A stretch of 64,000 bases of DNA, taken from NCBI GenBank assembly GCA_963753055.1, contig CAVWAP010000009.1:434001-498000 (forward strand), given 5' to 3'. A program made the translations under genes and the position numbers. Of this stretch, positions 1-9,127 are shown piece after piece. The stretch comes from JAUWGC01 sp963753055. Its GTDB lineage: Bacteria > Bacteroidota > Bacteroidia > Bacteroidales > B18-G4. Under the pieces are notes generated by a model, which saw only the letters and a program-made list of their open reading frames with translations, made no database searches and was not told where the DNA came from. Position 1 is the stretch's first letter. Every line of letters begins with the position of its first letter.

Positions 1-581
1 GAAAAGGACAGTTTGCCCATATCGTCATGCGCCTGGAGCCCAATGAAGGTGAAGGATACGAATTTATTAACCATATCAAGGGAGGAGCAATCCCCCAGGA
101 ATTCATCCCTTCAGTTAATAAGGGTATCACCAAAACCATGGATGAAGGAATCCTGGCAGGCTTCCCGATTGTGGATGTCAAGGTAGTGCTCGTAGATGGA
201 AAACACCACCCGGTGGATTCTTCTGATATGGCATTCCAAACTTGTGCTTCTATTGGTTTCAAAGATGGCTTCAGGAAAGCCACTCCCATTCTGAAAGAAC
301 CAGTAATGAAGATCGAGATAAATACACCTGATGAATATATTGGAGATATTGTTGGTAACCTCAACAGGAAAAGAGGAAAGATTGAATCCATGAGACGTCA
401 CCGTAAAGGCTCACAAAAACTTATTGGATTTGTCCCTTTGATGGAAATGTTTGGATACGCCACTCAACTAAGGAACCTGTCCAGTGGAAGAGCCAATTAT
501 TCAATGGATTTCTATCAGTATATGCCGGTAAGCAAGTCGCTCCAGGAAGAATTGCTTAAAAAGCTGTCGGAAGACAAATAG
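1..581 (+). CDS. Elongation factor G, C-terminal part (5'-truncated by window edge)
   Basis: The reading frame is open from base 3, so the gene starts before the window; about 192 residues are visible. They cover the end of EF-G domain IV and domain V: a GQFAHIV strand, the SSDMAFQ segment, the LNRKRGKIESM loop and the EMFGYATQLRNLSSGRA stretch are standard EF-G landmarks. EF-G is the cytoplasmic GTPase that translocates tRNA-mRNA on the ribosome and splits ribosomes with RRF. The tail (NYSMDFYQYMPVSKSL) and the RRHRKGSQKLIGF segment depart from canonical EF-G, where this region usually reads closer to STMEFSHY. It may therefore be the second EF-G paralogue that many Bacteroidota carry rather than the main fusA. 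That is inference; the GTPase domain needed to decide lies outside the window. Confidence 0.9.
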   Translation, partial: KGQFAHIVMRLEPNEGEGYEFINHIKGGAIPQEFIPSVNKGITKTMDEGILAGFPIVDVKVVLVDGKHHPVDSSDMAFQTCASIGFKDGFRKATPILKEPVMKIEINTPDEYIGDIVGNLNRKRGKIESMRRHRKGSQKLIGFVPLMEMFGYATQLRNLSSGRANYSMDFYQYMPVSKSLQEELLKKLSEDK

Positions 582-688
582 AACCGTTTGTAAAATCATA
601 TCACACCCAGGTAAATCAAGTAGTGCATTTCAGGTGTTATTTGTATTGTTTTGTATAGGTATTTATTAACCCTACAAGCCTACCAACA

Positions 689-3265
689 ATGAAAAACCTA
701 TTCGCCTTACTGATCATATCTGTTTTTCTGGGAAATGCTGGTTTCGCCCAGCCCTGGATGAATTATCTTCCTGATAATAAGCGCAATACAACAAACTTCT
801 TCGAGATGAAAGAAGCTTATCAAAATTGGCTTCAGGATCATGAAGGAGTACAAATCAGGGCCCAGAAGCAATTCAATCGAATGGATTTCTTCCTGAATGG
901 AAGAATCAATGAAGATGGAACCTTTCCAACCTCAACTTATTGGAATGAAGCCATGAGGATAGTTGATGAACGCTCAAACCGGTCTGGTCTTTTTGGTGAT
1001 TGGACCAGCCTGGGGCCATCTTATGCCCCGATGATCTTGAGTGGTATAAGACAGGGTGGTGTCGGACGCATTGATTGTATTACATTTCATCCTACGGACC
1101 CAAATATCATTTATGTTGGATCGCCCTCGGGAGGACTTTGGAAAACAGATGATGGAGGCATATCCTGGGAAGTACTTACGGATAATTTGCCTACACTGGG
1201 AGTTTCCGACCTGGAGATCAACCCCAATTATCCTGACAGCATGTACCTGGCAACAGGAACCCGTGATGTCTGGTGGGAAACATATAGTGTGGGCGTTTTG
1301 AGATCAGTAGATGGTGGATATACATGGGAAGAAACAGGATTAAGTTTCGATATAATTCAAACCAGGCAGGTCAACGAGATCATCATGGATCCACAAAACA
1401 GCAATATCCTTCTTGCTGCCACAAGCTCAGGCTTGTATAAAACCACCAATGCCGGAGTAGACTGGACCCTGGTGCTTGGCGGGAATATTAAAGACCTGGA
1501 ATACCGTCCGGGAGATTTTTCAATCATATACGCAAGCTCTTTTAATTATTTTGGAGGTGCCATTGTCTTTCAATCAACCAATAGTGGTGATTCTTTTGGA
1601 ATTATTCAGAATATCGGTTTTACTCCAAGCCAGGTTAACCGGATTACCATTGGTGTGACACCTGCTGATCCGGAAATGGTTTATCTGCTTTGCAGTGACG
1701 CATCATCATCAGGATTTTATGGAGTATATATGTCGGATGATAATGGAAGCAGCTGGACTCATACTTCTGCAGGTACAAATTTGAACTTACTTGGATGGGC
1801 AGCCGGAGGTAATGATGTGGGAGGCCAGGGATGGTTTACGCTATCATTGGCTGTTTCACCGACGGATCCATATCATATCTATGTCGGTGGAGTAAACATA
1901 TGGCAGTCATTTGATAGTGGTGAATCGTGGGACCTTAATGCACATTGGTTAGGTTGGGGAGGAGCTGATTATGTGCATGCTGATATTCACAACCTTGTCT
2001 ATAATCCTCTTGATCAGGTGCTTTATACCAGTAATGATGGTGGAATTTACCAGCAGCAGGCCAGTGGTGATGAGTGGCTCGATATAAGTGATGGTATAGT
2101 AATTTATCAGCTTTATCGTCTTGGTTTGTACGAAAACGATGATGGCCTGGCATTGGCCAGCCCGCAGGATAATGGCACCACCTTGTTTAATGGTGCAGAG
2201 TTTACCGAGCTGCTCCTGGCCGAGGCATGCGACAACTTTATCGATTATAATGACCCTCAGATAATGTATTATGGAGGCTATGGTACCGGACTTGTCAGGT
2301 CCCTCAATGGAGGTAGTAATTATACAAATATTCACCCTCCCGGGGCAAACCAAAGGTTTAACCCTCCCTACATCATAAACCCGGTCAACTCATCAAGCAT
2401 CTATTCAGCCTTCGATGATGTTTATAAAAGCACAAACAGGGGAGATGATTGGGAGATTATCTCCGGTGGGATAGGCCACCAATATGAATTTAATTGCCTG
2501 GAAGTAGCACCTTCTGACACAAATTATATTTATGCTGCCGATTATCGTAGCCTCTGGGTTTCCAGCGATGATGGAGAGAGCTGGACCAATATAACCGGCA
2601 TACTCCCGGTAAGCAGTCTTAATATCAATGATATAGCAATTTCAGGGAAAGACCCTCAACAGGTCTGCGTAGTATTCTCAGGTTTCTTCACTGATGAAAA
2701 GGTTTATATGACCATGGATGCTGGCCAGACCTGGGAAAACATAAGCATGAACCTGCCTAATATGCCGGTCAACTGTGCCATTTATGAAAATGATACAGAC
2801 GACGGTGTTTATGTTGGTACCGATATCGGGATCTACTTTACAAATAATGAGTTAGATGAATGGGTCGACTTTAGTGATGGTTTGCCGAATGTTATTATCC
2901 TTGAGATGGAGATCAATTATAAAGAGAATAAGATCAAAGCTGCCACTTATGGCAGGGGCCTATGGGAATCACCACTGTATAACTCAGCTGTTGGTGTTCC
3001 TGAAGAACCCATTGCCAGTGAGTTTGCAATTTATCCAAATCCTTCAAAGGGTATCTTTACAATTGATATAGACCTGAGCTCAAATGATCATTATTCGCTT
3101 ATCATTAAAGATATGCTCGGTAAAACCGTATTTGAAGAAAGTATTATTGCCGGGGCAGGATACTATCAGCAACAAATTGACCTATCATCTTTACCAACAG
3201 GGGCTTATATAGTATTTCTCCGAAATGAAAGTGGCCATCTGGCCAGGAAGATCCTGAAACGGTGA
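689..3265 (+). CDS. Secreted BNR/sortilin-like beta-propeller protein with T9SS sorting domain
   Basis: The 858-residue protein starts with a type I signal peptide (MKNLFALLIISVFLGNAGFA). Residues from about 100 to 770 are made of repeated blades of the BNR/VPS10 type: the pattern DPNxIYVGSxxGGLWKTxDGGxSW recurs in variants (SDDGESWTNI, TMDAGQTWENI, STNRGDDWEII). The end, from FAIYPNPSKG to LARKILKR, is a T9SS type A sorting domain with the YPNP opening and a basic terminus. It should cross the outer membrane by T9SS and be surface-attached or released. The propeller could bind glycan or protein; no catalytic residues can be assigned, so a sialidase or xyloglucanase call would go too far. Confidence 0.85.
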   Translation: MKNLFALLIISVFLGNAGFAQPWMNYLPDNKRNTTNFFEMKEAYQNWLQDHEGVQIRAQKQFNRMDFFLNGRINEDGTFPTSTYWNEAMRIVDERSNRSGLFGDWTSLGPSYAPMILSGIRQGGVGRIDCITFHPTDPNIIYVGSPSGGLWKTDDGGISWEVLTDNLPTLGVSDLEINPNYPDSMYLATGTRDVWWETYSVGVLRSVDGGYTWEETGLSFDIIQTRQVNEIIMDPQNSNILLAATSSGLYKTTNAGVDWTLVLGGNIKDLEYRPGDFSIIYASSFNYFGGAIVFQSTNSGDSFGIIQNIGFTPSQVNRITIGVTPADPEMVYLLCSDASSSGFYGVYMSDDNGSSWTHTSAGTNLNLLGWAAGGNDVGGQGWFTLSLAVSPTDPYHIYVGGVNIWQSFDSGESWDLNAHWLGWGGADYVHADIHNLVYNPLDQVLYTSNDGGIYQQQASGDEWLDISDGIVIYQLYRLGLYENDDGLALASPQDNGTTLFNGAEFTELLLAEACDNFIDYNDPQIMYYGGYGTGLVRSLNGGSNYTNIHPPGANQRFNPPYIINPVNSSSIYSAFDDVYKSTNRGDDWEIISGGIGHQYEFNCLEVAPSDTNYIYAADYRSLWVSSDDGESWTNITGILPVSSLNINDIAISGKDPQQVCVVFSGFFTDEKVYMTMDAGQTWENISMNLPNMPVNCAIYENDTDDGVYVGTDIGIYFTNNELDEWVDFSDGLPNVIILEMEINYKENKIKAATYGRGLWESPLYNSAVGVPEEPIASEFAIYPNPSKGIFTIDIDLSSNDHYSLIIKDMLGKTVFEESIIAGAGYYQQQIDLSSLPTGAYIVFLRNESGHLARKILKR

Positions 3266-3307
3266 TTTGATATCTGATATTTGAAGTATGATTTGTTTGT
3301 GATTGAT

Positions 3308-3315
3308 TAAATTTG
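3308..3315 (+). promoter_or_regulatory. Candidate Bacteroidota -7 box (TAAATTTG)
   Basis: TAAATTTG matches the TAnnTTTG -7 element of Bacteroidota housekeeping promoters and lies about 35 bases before the ATG of the PNGase F-like gene. TTTG motifs occur upstream (3280-3283 and 3292-3295), but neither is at an ideal distance, so this rests mainly on the -7 match. Confidence 0.35.
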
Positions 3316-3349
3316 TCCATAATTCAACTTAATTAATATTCTGGATAGC

Positions 3350-5041
3350 ATGGACAAACCCTTGATCACCTCTACCTTAACAGCATTATTACTTACTGTC
3401 ATCATCTTTATTTCATTCAATAACAATATTTTTGGCCAGCGGGACACAATTGTTGTCCAGGTATTTAGCTTCGATGACCCCAGTCCGGAAGGATGGAATC
3501 AGCATTATAGTGGCAAGGCCATGTTTCCAATGGGGCCCCTGACATATGAAAAAATCCTGATGGTCAGGTCTCTGAAGTGTGATTCTTCAACAAAAGGAGA
3601 TAAATATCCCTGTGGTGAATGGGATTACCTGACCCACACGCTCATTTACAAACCTAAAGGAGATACTGTGGAAGCTTTCCAGTTGGGAAGCTTTGTTACT
3701 CCTTATGGTAAAAGGCTTAAGCTGGGTGGAGATAAGGGTTGGACCTGGGTTTATGATGTTACGGATTATGCGCCGCTGCTCAGGGGTGAAGTAGACATCT
3801 CATCCGGCAATAACCAGGAGCTGCTCGACCTGAAGTTTCTCCTGATTCCCGGGACACCACCCCGAAAAGTGCTTGCTGTTGAAAACCTATATCCTTTTGG
3901 AACCTACAAATATGGTGAGCTGGCAGATGACAGTGTGCTGACAGCCAGAGAGATACTACTGAGACCCGATGCATCGGGTATGATGCTGAGAGCAAGGATC
4001 TCAGGCCATGGACACAATGGTCCGAGAAATTGCTGTGAATGGGATAGCAAGACCCATACTTATTACATTGATGATTGGGAGCACTTCAGGTGGAATGTAT
4101 GGACAGACTGTGGATTCAACCCTATTTACCCGCAGGGTGGTACATGGCCATTTGACAGGGCAGGATGGTGTCCTGGCACCAAAGTAGATGAATATGATTT
4201 TGAACTTACCGGTATCGTTAAGCCTGGTGATACCATGCTGATAAACTATGGCATAGAAGCTTACCGCGATAATGGGGAAAAGGATGGTGAATACAGGATG
4301 TCGCACCAGCTGTTTTATTATGGTCCTCCTAATTTCAACCTGGATGCACGCATTGAAGATATCATTGCTCCTAATTCAAAAGACTCTTACAGCAGGGTAA
4401 ATCCTATCTGTAGCAGTCCACGGATCATTATCCGCAACACTGGTAAGAACACCCTGAAGACCTTAGAGATAACTTATGGCTTAAAAGAAGCTGTGCAATC
4501 CCATTATACCTGGTACGGACAGCTTGAATTCCTTGAGCAGGAGGAAGTGAACCTGCCACCTCCTTCATGGGAAGGCCTTGATGCAAACCATGTCTTTACA
4601 GTCACTGTCGACCAGCCCAATGGGAGCATTGATGAGTACCCGATGAATAATAGCATGTCCTCTACGGCGTTACCCCCGGAGGTATTACCCGGATCATTCA
4701 TTCTGCATATTGAAACTAACGACCTGGGGCGAGCAGCCGATAACTCCTTCGCAATAACAAATGATTGCGGTGAAATCATTTATGAAAAGGCTGTTTTTGA
4801 TGATGATGTCACCTATAATGATACGATCAGGCTTGAGGAGGGTTGTTATGAATTCCGCTTGATTGACGTTATGGAAGATGGGATGATACGCCATTGGTGG
4901 AATTATTACGAAAACCCGGACGAGATTGGCAAGAATGGTAAAGTCGAGATCTGGTCCCTGGAGGGTGAGGTCCTGAGGCCATTTTATTATGACTTCGGCC
5001 AGGAAATCCTATACAGGTTCAGCGTCGGAGAAACGAAATAA
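3350..5041 (+). CDS. PNGase F-like peptide-N-glycosidase, exported
   Basis: Peptide-N-glycosidase F removes whole N-glycans by cleaving the Asn-GlcNAc amide. Residues about 31-330 align by eye with both jelly-roll domains of Elizabethkingia PNGase F: PCGEWDYLTHTLIY corresponds to the segment with catalytic Asp60 (here D92), ISGHGHNGPRNCCEW to the segment with Glu206 (here E230), and GTWPFDRAGWCPG is nearly identical in both. I could not place an equivalent of Glu118. The 563-residue length includes about 220 extra C-terminal residues that look like beta-sandwich modules, without an obvious T9SS sorting domain. The N-terminus has a hydrophobic export segment ending near FGQ. It is preceded by a secreted beta-propeller gene and lies upstream of a glycosidase cluster. 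Family membership is firm; activity on N-glycoproteins is inferred. Confidence 0.82.
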   Translation: MDKPLITSTLTALLLTVIIFISFNNNIFGQRDTIVVQVFSFDDPSPEGWNQHYSGKAMFPMGPLTYEKILMVRSLKCDSSTKGDKYPCGEWDYLTHTLIYKPKGDTVEAFQLGSFVTPYGKRLKLGGDKGWTWVYDVTDYAPLLRGEVDISSGNNQELLDLKFLLIPGTPPRKVLAVENLYPFGTYKYGELADDSVLTAREILLRPDASGMMLRARISGHGHNGPRNCCEWDSKTHTYYIDDWEHFRWNVWTDCGFNPIYPQGGTWPFDRAGWCPGTKVDEYDFELTGIVKPGDTMLINYGIEAYRDNGEKDGEYRMSHQLFYYGPPNFNLDARIEDIIAPNSKDSYSRVNPICSSPRIIIRNTGKNTLKTLEITYGLKEAVQSHYTWYGQLEFLEQEEVNLPPPSWEGLDANHVFTVTVDQPNGSIDEYPMNNSMSSTALPPEVLPGSFILHIETNDLGRAADNSFAITNDCGEIIYEKAVFDDDVTYNDTIRLEEGCYEFRLIDVMEDGMIRHWWNYYENPDEIGKNGKVEIWSLEGEVLRPFYYDFGQEILYRFSVGETK

Positions 5042-5053
5042 TTCCCCACTTCC

Positions 5054-5081
5054 CCCTTCACCCTTCACTCTTCACCCTTCT
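5054..5081. repeat. Heptamer array, consensus CCCTTCA (4 units)
   Basis: CCCTTCA, CCCTTCA, CTCTTCA, CCCTTCT follow each other with an exact 7-bp period, starting 13 bases after the stop codon of the PNGase-like gene. It belongs to a set of locus-specific heptamer arrays in this window. Confidence 0.8.
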
Positions 5082-5138
5082 TAACATTATTTAACACTTA
5101 TTAACAACCTCTTAACCCATATCCCCTGTTTTGGGTGT

Positions 5139-5146
5139 TAACTTTG
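5139..5146 (+). promoter_or_regulatory. Candidate -7 box (TAACTTTG) for the small gene at 5167
   Basis: TAACTTTG fits TAnnTTTG and is the same octamer as the -7 box of the tRNA-Cys promoter in this window. It lies 20 bases before the ATG at 5167 and inside any longer TTG-started reading (5131), which supports the ATG start. No TTG is visible at the usual -33 distance. Confidence 0.4.
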
Positions 5147-5166
5147 ATGTAAGAAATTCAAGGGAC

Positions 5167-5496
5167 ATGGACATTGTCAAGTTTTACATATTCGTAATCG
5201 CCCAGAGCATTTCCACCCTGTTCTCAACGCAAGAAGCCAGTTTGTCACAACATCTGGTCCTTGTGAAGAATGTTCACGACGAAATTGTTGTTGAGCATGT
5301 TACAGTCAACGACAGCAAATCCCTGAATATCATAAATGACGACTTAATCTCTATCCTCGTCCCTGCAAAAGGCAACCAACCCGAGAAGTATTATTCAATT
5401 CAAGACGATTTTGCAATCCTGAAAGCTTCATTTGAAAAAGGTAATTTATCATTGAAAGCTTACGATAAAAACAACACCCTCCTTCAAAACCTATAA
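5167..5496 (+). CDS. Small hypothetical protein
   Basis: About 109 residues if started at ATG 5167. A longer reading from a TTG at 5131 exists, but a promoter-like TAACTTTG lies inside it. The N-terminus is mildly hydrophobic (DIVKFYIFVIAQSISTLFS) and could be a weak signal or membrane anchor; the rest is hydrophilic with alternating beta-like stretches (ISILVPAKG, KGNLSLKAYDKNN). I recognise no family. It stands alone between two repeat-rich spacers. Codon use resembles that of the neighbours, which favours a real gene. Confidence 0.5.
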   Translation: MDIVKFYIFVIAQSISTLFSTQEASLSQHLVLVKNVHDEIVVEHVTVNDSKSLNIINDDLISILVPAKGNQPEKYYSIQDDFAILKASFEKGNLSLKAYDKNNTLLQNL

Positions 5497-5507
5497 TATC
5501 CTCTTCT

Positions 5508-5682
5508 CTCCCCGCCTTCGGCGGGATGTTCCTCGGCTTTGCCTCGCTCCACTTCTCTCTTCTCTCTTTTCTCCCCGCCTTCGGCGGGATGTCCCTCGGC
5601 TTTGCCTCGCTCCACTTCTCTCTTCTCTCTTCTTCTCTCTTTTCTCTCTTCTCTCTTCTCTCTTCTCTCTTCTCTCTTCTCT
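5508..5682. repeat. 63-bp tandem duplication with GCCTTCG hairpins followed by TCTCTTC heptamers
   Basis: Two 63-bp units (5508-5570 and 5571-5633) differ at very few bases. Each opens with CCCGCCTTCGGCGGG, a perfect 6-bp stem with a TTC loop (5511-5525 and 5574-5588), then a CCTCGGCTTTGCCTCG stretch and pyrimidine-only sequence. From about 5634 to 5682 the strand is almost purely C/T with a 7-bp period (TCTCTTC). The hairpins resemble REP-type palindromes. The tract fills the space before the next promoter and gene. Confidence 0.85.
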
Positions 5683-5692
5683 ATTTATTCCT

Positions 5693-5700
5693 TAACTTTG
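5693..5700 (+). promoter_or_regulatory. Candidate -7 box (TAACTTTG) for the PCMD-like/TonB pair
   Basis: TAACTTTG lies 27 bases before the ATG at 5728, directly after the pyrimidine tract, at a distance fitting a short leader. The pyrimidine tract leaves no -33 TTG, so the assignment depends on the -7 octamer. Confidence 0.4.
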
Positions 5701-5727
5701 CTTAACTAACCGCTAACACCTTGGATC

Positions 5728-6669
5728 ATGAAAAAACTTACACTTCTTTTCCTGGTCATATTTATGTCCAGCGCAGCTTTTTCCCAGCAACAATTTGAGA
5801 ACCCTGGCTTTGAGGACTGGGAAGATGCAGGTACAGTTCTTGATGAGCCCACAAACTGGAGCTCAATAAAGACCTCCGATGGAGGAGAGATTGTAAACAA
5901 TGCAGCACCGGTAGTCTGGGGGCAGAGCAATGATGCCCATAGTGGAAATTACTGTGTCAGGGTATTCAATGCCCTGGTATTTTCGATCATCGCAAATGGG
6001 TCATTAACAAATGGGCAGGTGCATGCCGATTTTAATCCTGAACTGGGTTATGTTTTCACGAATGCTTCAGATGCAAAATGGCATACTCCTTTCACTGATC
6101 GGCCAGACAGCCTGGTATTCTGGTATAAGGCCTTCCCCCAGGGTGACGATTTTGGTAAGGTCCGGTGTATCCTGCACACCGATGAAGGAAGTATGCCTGA
6201 AAACGGAACCCAGGAAAACTTTGTGGCTGAAGCGATTTATTTTTTCCCTCAGCAGCAGGTAAGTGAATGGACTAGAGTTTCAGTTCCATTTAACTATTTT
6301 AAGACCATTGATCCGGAATACATCCTATGCATATTAAACTCCGGCAATGGCACCCAGGCGGTTGAAGGAAGTGAAGCATATTTTGATGACCTGAAGCTGA
6401 TTTATAATCCTGAAGCCGTATCTGAAAATATCCTTGAGGGCGTATCTGTTGTTGCCACAGGTACTACAGTGATTGTAAGAATTGACAATCCTGCTGATTT
6501 ATCCGGCTTGAACCTTGAGATATTTGACCTTACAGGACGGTCCCTGATCAGCCAACAAGTTGCTCCTGCCAGAGAAATTGTATATCCGGCAAACCTTAAA
6601 CCAGGCTTGTATATCTGCAGAATTAAAGCTGGTAATGGCATCTATACTGCCAAATTATATATGCAATAG
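5728..6669 (+). CDS. Secreted PCMD-like beta-sandwich protein with T9SS sorting domain
   Basis: 313 residues with a signal peptide (MKKLTLLFLVIFMSSAAFS). The mature part opens with FENPGFEDWED followed by EPTNWSSIKT, a pattern typical of the Bacteroidota putative carbohydrate-binding metallo/jelly-roll domains (PCMD-like), and ends that domain with EAYFDDLKLIY. Residues from about 235 form a C-terminal sorting domain (LEIFDLTGRSLI, LKPGLYICRIKAGNGIYTAKLYMQ). The TonB-receptor gene starts 11 bases downstream, so the two are probably co-transcribed. A surface or secreted partner for the receptor is a reasonable inference; the ligand is unknown. Confidence 0.7.
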   Translation: MKKLTLLFLVIFMSSAAFSQQQFENPGFEDWEDAGTVLDEPTNWSSIKTSDGGEIVNNAAPVVWGQSNDAHSGNYCVRVFNALVFSIIANGSLTNGQVHADFNPELGYVFTNASDAKWHTPFTDRPDSLVFWYKAFPQGDDFGKVRCILHTDEGSMPENGTQENFVAEAIYFFPQQQVSEWTRVSVPFNYFKTIDPEYILCILNSGNGTQAVEGSEAYFDDLKLIYNPEAVSENILEGVSVVATGTTVIVRIDNPADLSGLNLEIFDLTGRSLISQQVAPAREIVYPANLKPGLYICRIKAGNGIYTAKLYMQ

Positions 6670-6680
6670 ATCACTTTTGC

Positions 6681-9086
6681 ATGAGAAAGCTTTTCTTAAT
6701 ATCAGTCATTACCCTGATATCCTTGCATGCTGTCCTTGGACAAGGGAAGGGCATTATCAAAGGTGTTGTTAAGGAAAAGTCATCCAGCGAAACCCTTGTT
6801 GGGGCACATATAATTTTAAAACAGGACCGGACCAAAGGAACTGTATCTGACCAGGAAGGCAAATTCTCTTTTGTACTGGATCCGGGGTTTTATACTTTCA
6901 TCGTCTCATTCACCAGCATGAAAACAGATACTTTTTCTATTGATCTTAAAGCAGGTCAGATCAAAGAAAAAGTTATTGAGATGGAGCCTTTCAGCCAGCT
7001 TTTTGATGAGGTAGAGATCAGGGCGGGAAAATTTGATAAAAATATTGAAGAGCTCAGTATATCCCTGGCTATTATAGAACCTAAATTGATTGAAAGCAAG
7101 AACACCAGAAATATTGAATCCATCCTGGATTATACACCAGGACTAAATATACTTGACGGAGAAGCACAGATCAGGGGAGGAAGTGGATTTACTTTTGGTG
7201 TTGGCAGTAAAGTGGCTCTCTTCCTTGATGACCTGCCACTTCTTTCCGGAGATGCAGCCAGGCCAGAATGGGCTTTTGTCCCTATTGAAAATATAGAACA
7301 GGTTGAGGTCGTCAAAGGAGCTTCATCTGTTCTTTCAGGCGCCTCTGCGCTGAGTGGTGCCATCTACATCAGGACATCTTATCCACGCCTTGAACCGCTC
7401 ACAAAAGTTAATCTTTATTCGGGCTTTTTCACAGCTCCAAAGTACAGGGACATGAAATGGTGGAAAAGTGCACCCATCATTGCCGGGGCTAACTTCCTTC
7501 ACTCCAGACAGTTGGGTAATATTGACCTTGTTGTTGGTGCAGATTTTAATTATGATCATGGTTATATCGGCCCACCGGTCCCCGGGCCCCATGTCGTTGA
7601 CACTGTTACCAATTTTAAAGAGAGCCAGATGGCACATAAAAGGGGCAGGATCAATTTCAATCTAAGGAAGAGATCTAAAAAGCTTAAAGGCCTTGACTAC
7701 GGATTGAATGGCAATTTTATGCTACATAAGACTAATATGGTGATGGCCTGGCTGGATGATTCTGCAGGATTTTTCAGGGCTTATCCAGGTGCTGTTATTC
7801 TGCATGATCAGTTCTTATGTTACGCTGATCCGTTTTTTAACTATTACTCCTCCATTGGTGTCAGGCATAGTTTGCGTGGACGTATACTTTATAAGGATAA
7901 CCAGATGAGTAATGATCAGGCTAACAAAAGCACTATTATTTACGGAGACTATCAATTTAGAAAAGAATTTACTGAGCTAAATGACCTTCAGGCAATATTC
8001 GGCGTTACAGCACAATATGTCTTCTCCCACGCCACCCTGTACCTTGGATCAGGCAAACCGGATAATAATTTACTCAACTTATCCATGTATGCGGAATTTG
8101 AAAAGAAACTCTGGGAATTCTTGAATTTTTCATTTGGGGTCCGGGCTGAGTACTATAACCTCAATAATGAAATCAAAGCAACTAAGCCCATCTTCAGGGT
8201 GGGAGCAAATATGAAAATCATGCAGGAAACCTACCTGCGGATGTCTTATGGACAAGGTTACCGTTTCCCGACAATTGCCGAGCGGTACATTAAAACATCG
8301 GTAGGGACATTCGGGGTCTTCGATAACCCCGACCTGCAACCGGAGACCTCCTGGAATGCTGAGCTTGGTGTAAAGCAGGGGTTCAAGTTTTACAAATTCT
8401 ATGGTTATTTTGATATTGTTGGTTTCTGGCAGGAATACAGCAATACCATCGAATACCTTTTTGGGTTCTGGGACCCAACATATGAATTCGCTGTAGCTGG
8501 TTTTAAGTTTTTAAATACCGGTAAATCCAAAGTTACGGGCGTCGATATGTCCCTGACCGGGAAGGCTGAGTTGAGTTCTGATCTTAATCTCACAACTATG
8601 TTCGGGTATAATTATATTATGCCTATCACGCTTGAACCGGATCTTGTATTTGCCCATGATTATAACCCCGGTGGTAACACAGCTTTCAGCTACAACTCCA
8701 CGAGCGTGGACCCAAGCAGGAACATCCTAAAGTACCGGTTTCTACACAATGTTAAAGGAGACTTTTCATTGAACTATAAAGACTGGGAATTCGGCTATAG
8801 TCTGAAGTATTTCAGCCCTATTGAAAACCTTGACAAGGCCATTGAGGAATTTGAGAAAGCCACCAAGGCCAGCGGGGGCTCACTGCAACCTGTAGAATAT
8901 ATGAACTATTTCTATAATCACAATAACGGTGTCTGGGTGATGGATGGCCGGGTAAGTTATGCATTCGGAGCATTCCATAAAATTGCAATAATTTCCAATA
9001 ATTTCACAAATAAAACGTATTCTCTGAGGCCCCTGAAAGCAGAACAGATGAGGACTGTGATGTTGCAGTATACTTTTACAATGTAA
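6681..9086 (+). CDS. TonB-dependent outer-membrane receptor
   Basis: 801 residues. A signal peptide (about 1-20) is followed by a carboxypeptidase-regulatory-like beta-sandwich (IIKGVVKEKSSSETLVGAHI to about residue 110), then the plug (IESILDYTPGLNI, AQIRGGSGFTFGVGSKVALF, IEQVEVVKGASSVLSGASAL, SGAIYIRT) and a large beta-barrel with alternating aromatic strands to the C-terminal MLQYTFTM. It would import a ligand across the outer membrane using TonB-ExbBD energy. No SusD gene is adjacent, so it is not a classical SusC/D pair; the upstream PCMD-like secreted protein is the only obvious partner. The substrate cannot be read from the sequence; cobalamin, metal chelates or oligomers all remain possible. 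Confidence 0.9.
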   Translation: MRKLFLISVITLISLHAVLGQGKGIIKGVVKEKSSSETLVGAHIILKQDRTKGTVSDQEGKFSFVLDPGFYTFIVSFTSMKTDTFSIDLKAGQIKEKVIEMEPFSQLFDEVEIRAGKFDKNIEELSISLAIIEPKLIESKNTRNIESILDYTPGLNILDGEAQIRGGSGFTFGVGSKVALFLDDLPLLSGDAARPEWAFVPIENIEQVEVVKGASSVLSGASALSGAIYIRTSYPRLEPLTKVNLYSGFFTAPKYRDMKWWKSAPIIAGANFLHSRQLGNIDLVVGADFNYDHGYIGPPVPGPHVVDTVTNFKESQMAHKRGRINFNLRKRSKKLKGLDYGLNGNFMLHKTNMVMAWLDDSAGFFRAYPGAVILHDQFLCYADPFFNYYSSIGVRHSLRGRILYKDNQMSNDQANKSTIIYGDYQFRKEFTELNDLQAIFGVTAQYVFSHATLYLGSGKPDNNLLNLSMYAEFEKKLWEFLNFSFGVRAEYYNLNNEIKATKPIFRVGANMKIMQETYLRMSYGQGYRFPTIAERYIKTSVGTFGVFDNPDLQPETSWNAELGVKQGFKFYKFYGYFDIVGFWQEYSNTIEYLFGFWDPTYEFAVAGFKFLNTGKSKVTGVDMSLTGKAELSSDLNLTTMFGYNYIMPITLEPDLVFAHDYNPGGNTAFSYNSTSVDPSRNILKYRFLHNVKGDFSLNYKDWEFGYSLKYFSPIENLDKAIEEFEKATKASGGSLQPVEYMNYFYNHNNGVWVMDGRVSYAFGAFHKIAIISNNFTNKTYSLRPLKAEQMRTVMLQYTFTM

Positions 9087-9091
9087 TTTTG
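9063..9091 (+). promoter_or_regulatory. Candidate promoter (TTG, 18-bp spacer, TAATTTTG) for the kinase-aminotransferase gene
   Basis: TTG at 9063-9065 and TAATTTTG at 9084-9091 make a plausible Bacteroidota promoter inside the end of the TonB-receptor gene. Transcription would start near 9098, leaving about 30 bases of leader before ATG 9128. A reading from TTG 9089 would overlap the -7 box and is less likely. Confidence 0.4.
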
Positions 9092-9127
9092 CATTTGGCT
9101 AATCTTTACCATTCAATCCTCTTGAAA

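Noticed and set aside
3350..5041. T9SS sorting domain on the PNGase F-like protein
   Set aside because: The C-terminus (EILYRFSVGETK) lacks the YPNP opening and the usual final strand; export by T9SS is not supported.
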